Positions 34,809 through 43,324 of a DNA stretch of 64,000 nt are shown one piece after another. This DNA is from Oerskovia douganii (lineage in GTDB: Bacteria > Actinomycetota > Actinomycetes > Actinomycetales > Cellulomonadaceae): contig NZ_JACSPN010000018.1 in the NCBI RefSeq assembly GCF_015142735.1, forward strand, positions 1-64,000. Direction: 5' to 3'. A program made the position numbers and the translations under genes. Position 1 is the stretch's first letter. The number at the start of each line of letters is the position of its first letter. A model generated the notes under the pieces. That model searched no databases. It worked only from the letters and a program-made list of their open reading frames with translations, and was not told where the DNA came from.

Positions 34809-35258
34809 TCAGACGCTGTGGCTGTCCGAGGCGAGCGACTGGACGACCGCGGTCGCGCCGTCGATGTGGACGACGCGGACCTCGGTGCCGACGGGGAGCT
34901 CGGGCGACCCGTCGACCGTCCGCGCGCTCCAGATCTCCCCCTGGAGCTTGACCCGGCCGCTGAGCCCGGTCACACGGTCGACGACGACGGCGGTCCGGCC
35001 GATCTGGGCGGCGGCGCCGGTCTCGGCGAGCGGCACACGGTGGCGCAGGTGACGCAGCAGCCAGGGGCGCAGCGAGAGCAGCAGGGCGGCCGACACCACG
35101 GCGAACGTGACGATCTGCAACCAGAGCGGCCCACCGGCCGCGTTGACCCCGGCCGCGGCGAACGCCCCGCCCGCGAACATGATGAGCACGAGGTCGAGGG
35201 AGACGATCTCGATCAGGATGAAGAGGAGGCCCGCTCCGACCCACCACAACCAGTCCAT
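34809..35258 (-). CDS. NfeD family membrane protein
   Basis: A 149-residue protein with an N-terminal hydrophobic region of about three membrane segments (MDWLWWVGAGLLFILIEI through LRPWLL) and a C-terminal OB-fold NfeDC domain (about 80-145, with GRTAVVVDRV, GRVKLQGEIWSART and GTEVRVVHIDG). NfeD proteins work with stomatins, and the SPFH gene follows 89 bases later. The ATG at 35256-35258 has an AAGGAA ribosome site; the longer frame adds residues unlike the family. Confidence 0.9.
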   Translation of the reverse strand: MDWLWWVGAGLLFILIEIVSLDLVLIMFAGGAFAAAGVNAAGGPLWLQIVTFAVVSAALLLSLRPWLLRHLRHRVPLAETGAAAQIGRTAVVVDRVTGLSGRVKLQGEIWSARTVDGSPELPVGTEVRVVHIDGATAVVQSLASDSHSV

Positions 35259-35333
35259 GACGGTTCCTTCCGTCGTGAGGCTCGTTCGCTGCACGTCGTC
35301 GACGTGCCGACACCACCTGCGTTCTTTGCCCAG

Positions 35334-35339
35334 ATTTTA
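35334..35339 (-). promoter_or_regulatory. -10 box of the nfeD-stomatin transcript
   Basis: TAAAAT on the minus strand stands out in GC-rich sequence about 75 bases upstream of the nfeD-like start. No clear -35 hexamer is seen. Confidence 0.45.
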
Positions 35340-35401
35340 CCGGAAGGACGAGATCCACGCACCTATCGGGCGTGTCGCGGCACCCCGCGCGCGGCGAGGC
35401 G

Positions 35402-36187
35402 TCAGCGCGCCGCGCGGGCCATCCAGCGACCGCCGCCGTGCGCGACGATCAGCGGCAGGGCGAACGCCTCGCTGAGGTTCTCCGCCGTGAGGACCTCGGT
35501 CAGCGGGCCGGCACGGTGCACGGCACCGTCCTTGAGCAGCAGGACGTGCGTGAAGCCCGGCGGGATCTCCTCGACGTGGTGCGTCACGAGGACCAGGACG
35601 GGCGAGGCGGGGTCGCTCGCGAGCTCCGAGAGCGCCCCCACGAGCTCCTCGCGCCCACCCAGGTCCAGCCCCGCGGCGGGCTCGTCCAGGAGCAGGAGCT
35701 CGGGGTCGGTCATGAGCGCCCGAGCGATCTGCACCCGCTTGCGCTCGCCCTCGCTCAGCGTCCCGAACACGCGCTCGGCGAGCGGCAGGACGTCGAACGC
35801 CGCGAGCAGGTCGTCGGCACGCTCGGTGTCGAAGTCCTCGTAGGCCTCGGTCCAGCGGCCCGTGACCCCGTACGCCGCGGTCAGCACGACGTTGCGCACG
35901 GTCTCCGCTGCCGGGATGTGCTCGGCGAGCGCGGCGCTCGCGAGCCCGATCCGCGGACGCAGACCGAACACGTCGGTGCGCCCGAGGCGCTCGCCCAGGA
36001 CCTCCGCGGTCCCCGCCGTGGGGTGCATGCGCGCCGCAGCGATCTGCAGCAGGGTCGTCTTCCCGGCGCCGTTGCGGCCCAGGATCACCCACCGCTCGCC
36101 CTCGTTCACCTGCCAGTCCACGGAGTCGAGGATGGTCTTCGTGCCACGGCGCACCGTGACTGCCTGCAGGTCCAGAACCGAGCTCAT
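35402..36187 (-). CDS. Stand-alone ABC transporter ATP-binding protein
   Basis: A 261-residue single ATPase domain: Walker A GRNGAGKTT, signature LSEGERKRVQIA, Walker B LLLLDEPAAGLDL, and H-loop VLVTHHVEEIP. No permease gene is adjacent. The sequence resembles ModF/YlmA-like ATPases that work without an obvious membrane partner. The role is unknown. The ATG at 36185-36187 lies 28 bases from the divergent start of the next gene, so their promoters overlap. Confidence 0.88.
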   Translation of the reverse strand: MSSVLDLQAVTVRRGTKTILDSVDWQVNEGERWVILGRNGAGKTTLLQIAAARMHPTAGTAEVLGERLGRTDVFGLRPRIGLASAALAEHIPAAETVRNVVLTAAYGVTGRWTEAYEDFDTERADDLLAAFDVLPLAERVFGTLSEGERKRVQIARALMTDPELLLLDEPAAGLDLGGREELVGALSELASDPASPVLVLVTHHVEEIPPGFTHVLLLKDGAVHRAGPLTEVLTAENLSEAFALPLIVAHGGGRWMARAAR

Positions 36188-36214
36188 GGGACACGACCCT
36201 ATAGGTTGGCTGAC

Positions 36215-37045
36215 GTGGAATCCCACTCGACCCTCCCGCTCCCCCGCGCCGTCGTCCTCGCCCTGTGGGTGCAGGCGCTGGCACCGTCCCCCGGCGAGAC
36301 CGGTGCACCGGACGACGCGCTCCTCCGGCGGGCCGTCGCGGCCGTCCGGCAGGACGACGAACCTCACACCGTCGAGGGCTCGGACGAGGCCACGACCCTC
36401 CTCGAGCTGCTCACGCGCTGGACGCGCACGCCCGTCGAGGTGTGCGCCGTGCTGCCCGCGCCGGGCGACGTCCTCGGCGTGCCCGCCGCGGTGAGCGCGG
36501 ACGCGACCGACGCGCAGGAGTGCCTGCTCGTGCAGTCCGCGACCGGCGCGTGGGCGCTCGTGCCCGAGGTCACGGAGTTCGGGAGCGTGTACGAGACCGG
36601 CCACCTCGTCACGTGGCGCATGACACCCGTGCCGACGTGGCGCACCCAGGTGCTCGCCGCCGTCGGGCCGCTCGCGGACGCCGAGCGCGACCTGCGCGTG
36701 GCCCTGCTGACCGCGACCGAGGCCCTGGCGTCCCTGGACGTCGCGCGCTGGCGCGAGGACGCGGCCGAGACCATCGCGTCGCTCCGCTCCACGACTCCCC
36801 CGGACTGGCCGCTGCCCGCGGTGCGCGGGGAGGCCGAGGCGCGTCGGGTGCGCGTGCTCGCCCAGGCCGCGCGGCTGCGGGCCATCGTGGACCTGGCCAC
36901 GGCCGACGACGGCGGCGCGGTCAACCTCTGGCAGGCGGACCAGCGCTCGACCGCGCTGCGCGAGGTCGACCGGGCCGCGCGGCGCGCCCTGTCCGCCGCG
37001 ACCGCCCGCTACGCGACGGGACCGGACCCGAGCACGCTGCGGTAG
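36215..37045 (+). CDS. Hypothetical protein
   Basis: A 276-residue soluble protein, Ala/Leu/Arg/Asp-rich, with no transmembrane segment and no motif I recognise. Its central part ([19 protein letters not shown] and [22 protein letters not shown]) looks like a compact beta-rich domain, followed by a helical half. A TAGGTT hexamer (36202-36207) ends 7 bases before the GTG, with no ribosome site, so it is probably leaderless. Its last 37 bases overlap the convergent end of glgA. Confidence 0.75.
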   Translation: MESHSTLPLPRAVVLALWVQALAPSPGETGAPDDALLRRAVAAVRQDDEPHTVEGSDEATTLLELLTRWTRTPVEVCAVLPAPGDVLGVPAAVSADATDAQECLLVQSATGAWALVPEVTEFGSVYETGHLVTWRMTPVPTWRTQVLAAVGPLADAERDLRVALLTATEALASLDVARWREDAAETIASLRSTTPPDWPLPAVRGEAEARRVRVLAQAARLRAIVDLATADDGGAVNLWQADQRSTALREVDRAARRALSAATARYATGPDPSTLR

Positions 37046-38229
37046 ACCTCGAGCGTGCGGTCCGCGATCGCGTCCCACGCGAAGTGCTCCTCGACGCGCG
37101 TGCGGGCCGCGCGACCCATCTCCCGGGCACGCTCGGGGTCGGACACGACCGCGACGAGCGCCGCGGCGAGGTCCGCGACGAACCTCTCCGGGTCCACGGG
37201 TGTGCCCGTCCCGTCGTCGACCTGCTCGATCGGGACGAGGAGCCCCGTGACGCCGTCGTCGATCACCTCGGGGATCCCGCCGGTCGCAGAACCGACGACG
37301 GGGAGGCCCACGGCCATGGCCTCGAGGTTGACGATGCCCAGGGGCTCGTAGACCGAGGGGCAGACGAACACGGTCGAGGCCGCGAGGACCGCCACGAGCT
37401 CCTCGCGCGGGAGCATCTGCTCGATCCACACGACCCCCGTGCGCTGCTCGGCGAGGCGCCCGACGGCGTCGCTCACCTCGGCCGCGATCTCCGGGGTGTC
37501 GGGGGCACCGGCGCACAGGACCAGCTGGACCTCGGGCGGGAGCTGCTCGGCCGCGCGCAGCAGGTACGGCAGTCCCTTCTGCCGCGTGATGCGCCCCACG
37601 AAGACCACGGCCGGGCGCTCGGGGTCGATCCCCAGGTCGCGGACCACGCGGTCGGCCGCGGCGACCTGCGCCTCGGACCCGGGGCGACGCCACCCGTCGA
37701 GGTCGATCCCGTTGTGGACCACGTGGACCCTGGCCGGGTCGACGTCGGGGTAGCAGCGCAGGATGTCCGCGCGCATGCCCGCCGAGACCGCGATGATGCC
37801 CGCGGCCGCCTCGTAGGCCGTCTTCTCGGCCCAGCCCGACAGCGCGTAGCCTCCGCCGAGCTGCTCGGCCTTCCACGGCCGCAGGGGCTCGAGCGAGTGC
37901 GCGCTGAGGACGTGCGGGATCCCGTGCAGGAGCGACGCCAGGTGCCCGCCGAGGTTCGCGTACCAGGTGTGCGAGTGGACGAGGTCGGCGCCCGCGACGT
38001 CGTCGGCCATCGCCAGGTCCACGCCGAACGTCCCCAGGACCGGGTTCGCCGACGCGAGCGAGCCCGGGACGGAGTAGCCCGTGACCCCCTCCTCGCTGCG
38101 CGGTCCGTCGAACGCGCGCACGCGCACGTCGATGCGCGCGCGCAGCACGCGGGACAGCTCGGCGACGTGGACGCCGGCACCCCCGTAGACGTGGGGCGGG
38201 TACTCACGGGTCAGCAGGTCGACTCTCAC
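37009..38229 (-). CDS. glgA: Glycogen synthase / ADP-glucose glycosyltransferase (GT4, actinobacterial type)
   Basis: A 406-residue GT-B glycosyltransferase. The N-terminus [20 protein letters not shown] binds ADP-glucose; the C-terminal half has [15 protein letters not shown] and the GT4 signature [21 protein letters not shown]. This corynebacterial/mycobacterial type is annotated as glycogen synthase; the Mycobacterium orthologue GlgM makes maltose-1-phosphate from ADP-glucose, so that reaction is possible. It is divergent from glgC, which supplies ADP-glucose. The GTG start (38227-38229) lies 7 bases after a TAGCGT hexamer with no ribosome site, so it is probably leaderless. Confidence 0.93.
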   Translation of the reverse strand: MRVDLLTREYPPHVYGGAGVHVAELSRVLRARIDVRVRAFDGPRSEEGVTGYSVPGSLASANPVLGTFGVDLAMADDVAGADLVHSHTWYANLGGHLASLLHGIPHVLSAHSLEPLRPWKAEQLGGGYALSGWAEKTAYEAAAGIIAVSAGMRADILRCYPDVDPARVHVVHNGIDLDGWRRPGSEAQVAAADRVVRDLGIDPERPAVVFVGRITRQKGLPYLLRAAEQLPPEVQLVLCAGAPDTPEIAAEVSDAVGRLAEQRTGVVWIEQMLPREELVAVLAASTVFVCPSVYEPLGIVNLEAMAVGLPVVGSATGGIPEVIDDGVTGLLVPIEQVDDGTGTPVDPERFVADLAAALVAVVSDPERAREMGRAARTRVEEHFAWDAIADRTLEVYRSVLGSGPVA

Positions 38230-38412
38230 GCGGCACACGCTAGCGCGGACCGCGCGGCTCGTGCGCACCGCCCCGCCCGACCGGGCGCGTCGGGGTCCGC
38301 GCGGACCGGTGCGCCCCGTCGGGGGACCCGACCGGTCCGGCCGTGGGACGACCGGCGACCACCCTGCGGTTCGGGCACGGCGAACCACGCTCGTGGCCTT
38401 ATGGTTTTGCCC

Positions 38413-39651
38413 ATGGCCGCCCCACGTGTCCTTGCAATCGTCCTCGCCGGTGGCGAGGGCAACCGGCTCATGCCGCTCACCGCCCACCGCGCCAAGCCGG
38501 CCGTCCCCTTCGGCGGTATCTACCGCCTGGTCGACTTCGCGCTGTCGAACCTGGTGAACTCGCACTACCTGCACATCGTCGTGCTGACGCAGTACAAGTC
38601 CCACAGCCTCGACCGCCACATCACCAAGACGTGGCGCATGTCGTCGTTGCTCGGGAACTTCGTCGCGCCGGTGCCGGCACAGCAGCGGGTGGGCAAGCAC
38701 TGGTACCTCGGCAGCGCCGACGCGATCTACCAGTGCCTCAACATCATCGAGGACGAACGCCCCGACATCGTCGTGGTCGTCGGTGCGGACCACGTGTACC
38801 GCATGGACTTCTCCCAGATGGTCGACGCGCACATCGCCTCGGGCGCCGAGCTCACGGTCGCCGGCATCCGCCAGCCCATCTCCATGGCCGACCAGTTCGG
38901 CGTCATCGACACCGACCCCGAGGACCCCACCAAGATCCGCGCATTCCTCGAGAAGCCGACCGACCCCGTCGGCCTGGCCGACTCCCCGCGCGAGATCCTC
39001 GCGTCCATGGGCAACTACGTCATCAACGCCGACGCCCTCGTCGCCGCCGTGACGGCCGACGCGAGCGACCCCGACTCCCGTCACGACATGGGCGGCGACA
39101 TCGTCCCTGCGTTCGTCGAGCGCGGCACCGCGGGCGTCTACGACTTCATCCGCAACGACGTCCCCGGCTCCACGGACCGCGACCGCGACTACTGGCGCGA
39201 CGTCGGGACCCTCGACGCGTACTACGACGCGAACAAGGACCTCATCTCGATCACGCCCGTCTTCAACCTGTACAACGACGAGTGGCCCCTGCACACCGGG
39301 TACGTGGGCCTGCCGCCCGCGAAGTTCGTCCACTCGGGGCAGGGTCGCCTGGGCCACGCCGCCGACTCGCTCGTGTCCCCCGGTGTCATCATCTCCGGCG
39401 CGACCGTCGTGGGCTCGGTCCTGTCCCCCGGCGTCTACCTGCACTCCTGGTCGTCCGTCTCGGACTCGGTCCTCATGGACGGCGTCCAGGTCGAGCGGCA
39501 CGCCCAGGTCCACCGCGCGATCCTCGACAAGAACGTGATCGTCACCGAACGCGCCCGGATCGGGCTGGACCCCGCGCAGGACCGCGCACGGGGCTTCACG
39601 GTCACCGACTCGGGCATCACCGTCGTCCCCAAGGGAACCATCGTTGAATAG
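38413..39651 (+). CDS. glgC: Glucose-1-phosphate adenylyltransferase
   Basis: A 412-residue enzyme making ADP-glucose from ATP and glucose-1-phosphate, the committed step of glycogen synthesis. The N-terminal [17 protein letters not shown] is the nucleotide-binding loop. [10 protein letters not shown] carries the catalytic Asp, and a left-handed beta-helix domain forms the C-terminus. I chose ATG 38413 ([16 protein letters not shown]) because it matches the family N-terminus and lies 7 bases after TATGGT. ATG 38401 is in frame but would sit inside that -10 box. Confidence 0.96.
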   Translation: MAAPRVLAIVLAGGEGNRLMPLTAHRAKPAVPFGGIYRLVDFALSNLVNSHYLHIVVLTQYKSHSLDRHITKTWRMSSLLGNFVAPVPAQQRVGKHWYLGSADAIYQCLNIIEDERPDIVVVVGADHVYRMDFSQMVDAHIASGAELTVAGIRQPISMADQFGVIDTDPEDPTKIRAFLEKPTDPVGLADSPREILASMGNYVINADALVAAVTADASDPDSRHDMGGDIVPAFVERGTAGVYDFIRNDVPGSTDRDRDYWRDVGTLDAYYDANKDLISITPVFNLYNDEWPLHTGYVGLPPAKFVHSGQGRLGHAADSLVSPGVIISGATVVGSVLSPGVYLHSWSSVSDSVLMDGVQVERHAQVHRAILDKNVIVTERARIGLDPAQDRARGFTVTDSGITVVPKGTIVE

Positions 39652-40321
39652 CACCATGACCCACCGCCCCGTCTCGACCCGCCGGCTCGTGGTGATGGAC
39701 GTGGACTCCACGCTCATCACCCAGGAGGTCGTCGAGCTCCTCGCCGACCACGCCGGGACCCGCGCGCTCGTCACGGACGTCACCGAGCGCGCGATGCGCG
39801 GGGAGATCGACTTCGCGGAGTCGCTGCGCGAACGCGTCGCGACGCTGGCGGGGGTCCCCGTCTCGGCGTTCGAGGACGTGCTCGGCCGGGTCACGCTCAC
39901 GCCGGGCGCCCCGGAGCTCGTCGCGGAGCTCCAGCGCCGCGGGTGGACCGTGGCACTGGTGTCGGGCGGCTTCGAGGAGATCGTCGCTCCCCTGGCCGCA
40001 CGCCTGGGGATCACGCACTTCCGGGCGAACCGTCTCGAGGTCGCCGACGGAGTCCTCACGGGGCGCACGACCGGGCCCGTGGTCGACCGTGCCACCAAGG
40101 AGGCCACGCTGCGCGAGCTCGCGGCCGCCGAGGGCGTCGACATGGCGGACACCGTCGCGATCGGTGACGGAGCCAACGACCTCGACATGATCGGGGCCGC
40201 CGGGATCGGGATCGCGTTCGCGGCCAAGCCGGTCGTGGTCGCCCAGGCGCCGTACTCGGTGCCCGGTCCGCGCCTCGACGCGGTGCTGGAGATCATCGAC
40301 GCGCAGCCTCACACCGACTGA
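39644..40321 (+). CDS. serB: Phosphoserine phosphatase
   Basis: A 225-residue HAD-superfamily phosphatase converting phosphoserine to serine. Motif I is [10 protein letters not shown] (nucleophile and acid/base Asp), motif II VSGGF, and motif [13 protein letters not shown]. It lacks the N-terminal ACT domain of longer SerB proteins. TTG 39644 has AAGGGA 7 bases upstream and overlaps the glgC stop. ATG 39656 is the alternative start but has no ribosome site at a useful distance. The stop is 5 bases from the inverted repeat of the inserted IS element. Confidence 0.92.
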   Translation: MNSTMTHRPVSTRRLVVMDVDSTLITQEVVELLADHAGTRALVTDVTERAMRGEIDFAESLRERVATLAGVPVSAFEDVLGRVTLTPGAPELVAELQRRGWTVALVSGGFEEIVAPLAARLGITHFRANRLEVADGVLTGRTTGPVVDRATKEATLRELAAAEGVDMADTVAIGDGANDLDMIGAAGIGIAFAAKPVVVAQAPYSVPGPRLDAVLEIIDAQPHTD

Positions 40322-40326
40322 CGCCT

Positions 40327-40378
40327 CCACGACGAAGGCCCCTTCCCCCGCCTTGAGTTCTAGCAGTCGTCGCAACAC
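40327..40378 (+). repeat. Left inverted repeat of the IS30-type element
   Basis: These 52 bases pair with 42678-42730. The outer 22 bases (40327-40348) match the far repeat perfectly, and the inner end CGCAACAC pairs with GTGTTGCG. The first 30 inner positions match at about 22. They lie 19 bases before the transposase ATG, as expected for a left end. Confidence 0.85.
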
Positions 40379-40396
40379 CCGACCTTCGGGGATGCG

Positions 40397-41620
40397 ATGG
40401 ACTTTGAGATCAGACCCCTGCGAGCACCGCAGGGCAGGCGGAAGCTCGAGCGCGAGCGCGAGGCATACTTCCTGCTCATGGCCCAGGGCATGAGCAGTAA
40501 CGAGGCTTGCAGGATCGTCGGGATCAACCGGCGCACGGGCAAGCGGTGGCGCAACGGATCTCCAGCAGGAAGTCGGCCCGCGGGACTCCCACAGTCGGTG
40601 GGGGTCGCGCGGGCCTTCTCGCAGTCTTCGGGCAGGTTCCTTTCGCTCTCGGACCGACTCGTGATCGCGGACCTGCTGCGGGAGAGGAAGTCGTTGCGGT
40701 CGATCGCCGCCGAGCTCGGGCGGTCGGTCTCCACGATCAGCCGGGAGGTCACACGTAATCGGCACCCGGCGAACGGGCAGTACCGTCCGCACGCTGCTCA
40801 ACTGCGTGCCGACGGACGCCGGCCCCGCCCCAAGCCCGCGAAGATCGCATCTCACGCGCCCCTGCGAGACTTCGTCCAGAAGCACCTGGACCTGCGGTGG
40901 AGCCCGGAACAGATCAGCGTCGCGCTCCGATCCCGCCACCCCGGTCGGGCGGAGATGAACGTGAGCACCGAGACGATTTACCAAGCGATCTACGTCCAGG
41001 CGCGCGGCGGGCTACGGCGCGAGGCCGTGACCGCGCTGCGCACCGGACGCGCCCGGCGCAAGCCCCGCCGCCAGGCCCAGCAGCGCCAGCCCCGCTACTC
41101 CCACCCGATGGTCATGATCTCTCAGCGCCCACTCGAGGTAGCTGACCGAGCCGTACCCGGGCACTGGGAAGGAGACCTCATCATCGGCAAGAACCAGCAG
41201 TCCGCGATCGGAACCCTGGTCGAGCGAGCCTCCCGATTCCTCGTGCTCGTACACCTTCCCGGGGACCGGTCTGCCGTGACGTTCCGTGACGCACTCGTAC
41301 AGACCATGGTGACCTTGCCGGTCGCGCTGCGCCGCTCGGTCACCTGGGACCAGGGCTCGGAGATGGGCCGCCACCACGAGTTCACCCTCGCCACGAGCAT
41401 CCCGGTCTACTTCTGCGACCCCGCCTCACCCTGGCAACGCGGATCGAACGAGAACACCAACGGCCTCCTGCGTCAGTACTTCCCGAAGGGCACGGACCTG
41501 CGCCGCCACGACCGCGCGCACCTGGACGCCGTCGCTCATCAGCTCAACACGCGGCCCCGTAAGACACTGGGGTGGGTCACGCCCACCCAGCGGCTCACGC
41601 AACTTCTCAGGACCGAATGA
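40397..41620 (+). CDS. IS30 family transposase
   Basis: A 407-residue DDE transposase, apparently intact. The N-terminal part holds helix-turn-helix motifs (MAQGMSSNEACRIVGINRRT and LRSIAAELGRSVSTISREV). The catalytic core has D260 in GHWEGDLIIG, D318 in VTWDQGSEM and E352 in SPWQRGSNENTNGLLRQYFP, i.e. the DD(33)E spacing of IS30. Codon use is somewhat less GC-biased at third positions than in neighbours, in keeping with transfer. Its stop overlaps the operator region of the next gene. Confidence 0.96.
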   Translation: MDFEIRPLRAPQGRRKLEREREAYFLLMAQGMSSNEACRIVGINRRTGKRWRNGSPAGSRPAGLPQSVGVARAFSQSSGRFLSLSDRLVIADLLRERKSLRSIAAELGRSVSTISREVTRNRHPANGQYRPHAAQLRADGRRPRPKPAKIASHAPLRDFVQKHLDLRWSPEQISVALRSRHPGRAEMNVSTETIYQAIYVQARGGLRREAVTALRTGRARRKPRRQAQQRQPRYSHPMVMISQRPLEVADRAVPGHWEGDLIIGKNQQSAIGTLVERASRFLVLVHLPGDRSAVTFRDALVQTMVTLPVALRRSVTWDQGSEMGRHHEFTLATSIPVYFCDPASPWQRGSNENTNGLLRQYFPKGTDLRRHDRAHLDAVAHQLNTRPRKTLGWVTPTQRLTQLLRTE

Positions 41621-41657
41621 TCGACAGTCATCGGCTATTATCGGTCTATGTCGATCA
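41618..41657 (+). promoter_or_regulatory. Promoter/operator of the metal-resistance genes
   Basis: TGATCGACA (41618-41626) and TGTCGATCA (41649-41657) form a perfect 9-bp inverted repeat with 22 bases between. Inside lies TATTAT (41636-41641), a -10 box ending 6 bases before the ATG, implying a leaderless transcript. A repressor bound here would cover the promoter and the start codon. Confidence 0.65.
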
Positions 41658-42019
41658 TAGAATCCGAGGTATGTACAGCAACCACGGCTGATGTTGAGCC
41701 TGCGGTCGCGTTGTTCCGGTCGTTGGGCGACCCAGCGAGGTTGGCGATCGTTCGCCGGCTCGCGGCCGGAGAGGCACGGGTCGCGGAGCTCACGGCGGAT
41801 CTGGGTCTGGCGCAGTCAACGGTGTCCTCGCACGTGGCGTGCTTGAAGGACTGCGGCCTGGTGGTGGGCCGCATGGAGGGCCGGCGGGTGTTCTACTCGT
41901 TGGCACGCTCGGAGCTGCTGGACGTGCTCGCGGCCGCTGAGACGCTGCTCGCAGCGACGGGCAGCGCAGTCGCGCTCTGCCCGACCTACGGCGCGGACGG
42001 GCAGGTGTCGGCGTGCTGA
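41648..42019 (+). CDS. cmtR: ArsR/SmtB repressor, CmtR-like Cd(II)/Pb(II) sensor
   Basis: A 123-residue winged-helix metalloregulator. The recognition helix region STVSSHVACLKDCGLV carries C65 and C69 (Cys-x3-Cys), and a third thiol, C111, lies in the C-terminal ALCPTYG. This matches Mycobacterium tuberculosis CmtR, whose Cd/Pb ligands are C57, C61 and C102, and differs from the CadC layout. Extra cysteines C9 and C123 are present. It overlaps the cadD-like gene by 7 bases and would derepress it when Cd or Pb binds. Confidence 0.9.
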   Translation: MSIIESEVCTATTADVEPAVALFRSLGDPARLAIVRRLAAGEARVAELTADLGLAQSTVSSHVACLKDCGLVVGRMEGRRVFYSLARSELLDVLAAAETLLAATGSAVALCPTYGADGQVSAC

Positions 42020-42624
42020 GCACGATCGCGGGCGCAGTCGGGTTGTTCGTCGCAACCAACCTGGACGACATCGTGGTCCTGACGGTCCTGTTCGCGGTCG
42101 CCGCGCGGGGGACGTCGCGGCTGCGCGGGTGGCAGATCGTGGCCGGGCAGTACCTGGGCCTGATCACGCTTATCGCGGTCAGCTTCCTGGCTGCGCTGGG
42201 CCTGACGATCGTGCCGGACGAGTGGGTAGGCCTGCTGGGCCTGATCCCGCTCGCGATCGGTGTGCTGGCCCTGGTGCGCACGTTGCGCGGCAAGGCCGAC
42301 GACGATGAGGCCGAGTCTGCCCTCAAGACCGTCGGGCTGCTCGGCGTCGCAGGCATCACGATCGCCAACGGCGGGGACAACATCGCGATCTACACCCCGG
42401 TGTTCCGCACCATCTCGACCACCGACGCCCTGGTCACGATCGCGGTGTTCCTCGTCCTGCTCGCCGGATGGTGCCTGCTCGCGCGCGCCATCGGCAGCAA
42501 CGAGAAGGTGACCGAAGCACTGGAGAAGGTCGAGCACTGGCTCGTGCCCGTGGTCTTCATAGGTCTCGGCCTGTTCATCCTCATCGAGTCCGGCACCCTC
42601 GCCCACATCGCATCACTCCTGTGA
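42013..42624 (+). CDS. cadD: CadD-type cadmium resistance transporter
   Basis: A 203-residue membrane protein with about five to six transmembrane helices and the CadD family marks FVATNLDDIVVLTVLFA near the N-terminus and ANGGDNIAIYTPVF in the middle, where acidic residues within the membrane probably bind the metal. Its GTG overlaps the repressor stop (shared 42013-42019), so the two are co-translated. It probably exports Cd(II). It is cargo of the surrounding IS30-type element. Confidence 0.92.
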   Translation: MLSTIAGAVGLFVATNLDDIVVLTVLFAVAARGTSRLRGWQIVAGQYLGLITLIAVSFLAALGLTIVPDEWVGLLGLIPLAIGVLALVRTLRGKADDDEAESALKTVGLLGVAGITIANGGDNIAIYTPVFRTISTTDALVTIAVFLVLLAGWCLLARAIGSNEKVTEALEKVEHWLVPVVFIGLGLFILIESGTLAHIASLL

Positions 42625-42627
42625 ACA

Positions 42628-42663
42628 GTACGGGCCCGGCCGCTAGAGCGGCCGGGCCCGTAC
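42628..42663 (+). terminator. Strong hairpin terminator after cadD
   Basis: A perfect 16-bp stem (42628-42643 with 42648-42663) closed by the tetraloop TAGA, starting 3 bases after the cadD stop and ending 14 bases before the right inverted repeat. It keeps the cargo transcript within the element. Confidence 0.9.
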
Positions 42664-42677
42664 CATCAACGCCGAAC

Positions 42678-42730
42678 GTGTTGCGACCACCGCTGGAATC
42701 CGCCGCGCGGGGAAGGGGCCTTCGTCGTGG
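42678..42730 (-). repeat. Right inverted repeat of the IS30-type element
   Basis: The inverse of 40327-40378. The inner end is GTGTTGCGAC (42678-42687) and the outer 22 bases (42709-42730) are an exact match. There is one extra base in the middle relative to the left copy. The sixA stop follows 10 bases later. Confidence 0.85.
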
Positions 42731-42740
42731 CGGCGGGACC

Positions 42741-43310
42741 TCAGCTCGAGGGGCGCCCGACGTACGTGAGGTTCGCGACGCCGTCGCGCCACTCGCTCCA
42801 CGGCGTGTCGGACTCCAGCACGCTGTACGTCGCGGTCGGGACACCGACGCGGACCTGGGCCAGCGCACCCGAGTCCGAGGACGGCGAGGCGAGCTGGGCC
42901 GCGGTCGCCGCCATGGTCGGCTCGTGCCCGATCACCAGGACGGTGCGCACCCGGGAGTCGGCGCCGTGGACCAGGTCCACGACGTCCTTGACCCCCGCGG
43001 CGTACAGGGTGTCCGTCACGACGACAGCGGGGGCGACGTCGCCGAGGTTGGCCGCGAGCAGCTCCCAGGTCTGGCGCGTACGCAGGGCCGACGAGCACAG
43101 GACGAGCTCGGGGACGAGCGCGGAGTGGGCGAGGGCGGCACCGACCCGACCGGCCTGACGCCGGCCGTTGAGCGCGAGCGGACGCAGGACGTCGTCGACG
43201 CCCCCCGCGGGCTCGGCCTTGGCGTGCCGGAGCAGCACCAGCCGGTGGGTACGGCCCGGGTTCCCGGGCCCGGCGGCGTCGAAGGACGCCGCCGATCGGC
43301 CATCTCGCAC
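42741..43310 (-). CDS. Histidine phosphatase family protein (SixA-like)
   Basis: A 189-residue phosphohistidine phosphatase-like enzyme. The catalytic RH motif is LVLLRHAKAE (His29), with SSALRTRQTWELL and the second catalytic VIGHEPTM. The short form without the phosphoglycerate mutase insert matches SixA, which dephosphorylates phosphohistidine proteins. GTG 43308-43310 has AGAGGG 6 bases upstream. It starts 14 bases after the fabI stop on the same strand, so it is the last gene of the fabG-fabI transcript. Confidence 0.88.
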   Translation of the reverse strand: MRDGRSAASFDAAGPGNPGRTHRLVLLRHAKAEPAGGVDDVLRPLALNGRRQAGRVGAALAHSALVPELVLCSSALRTRQTWELLAANLGDVAPAVVVTDTLYAAGVKDVVDLVHGADSRVRTVLVIGHEPTMAATAAQLASPSSDSGALAQVRVGVPTATYSVLESDTPWSEWRDGVANLTYVGRPSS

Positions 43311-43324
43311 GTTCGTCCCTCTCG

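Larger units (their letters stand above)
40327..42730 (+). mobile_element. IS30-family element carrying a cadmium-resistance pair (transporter IS)
   Basis: A 2.4-kb unit bounded by long inverted repeats and holding, in one orientation, an IS30 transposase, a CmtR-like metal repressor and a CadD-type transporter. No second copy of the repeat occurs directly after the transposase, so the cargo lies inside the element. It sits between serB and the convergent sixA gene. I could not find a convincing target duplication next to the repeats, so exact ends are uncertain by a few bases. Confidence 0.82.

Noticed and set aside
41600-41647. A third copy of the IS inverted repeat directly after the transposase
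   Set aside because: I looked for GTGTTGCG or GGGGCCTTCG near the transposase stop and found none, so the element is not a plain IS30 followed by unrelated genes.
40310-42745. Target-site duplication flanking the IS30-type element
   Set aside because: Bases outside the repeats (…ACGCCT on the left, CGGCGG on the right) do not form a direct repeat of 2-3 bases under any obvious boundary, so no duplication is claimed.
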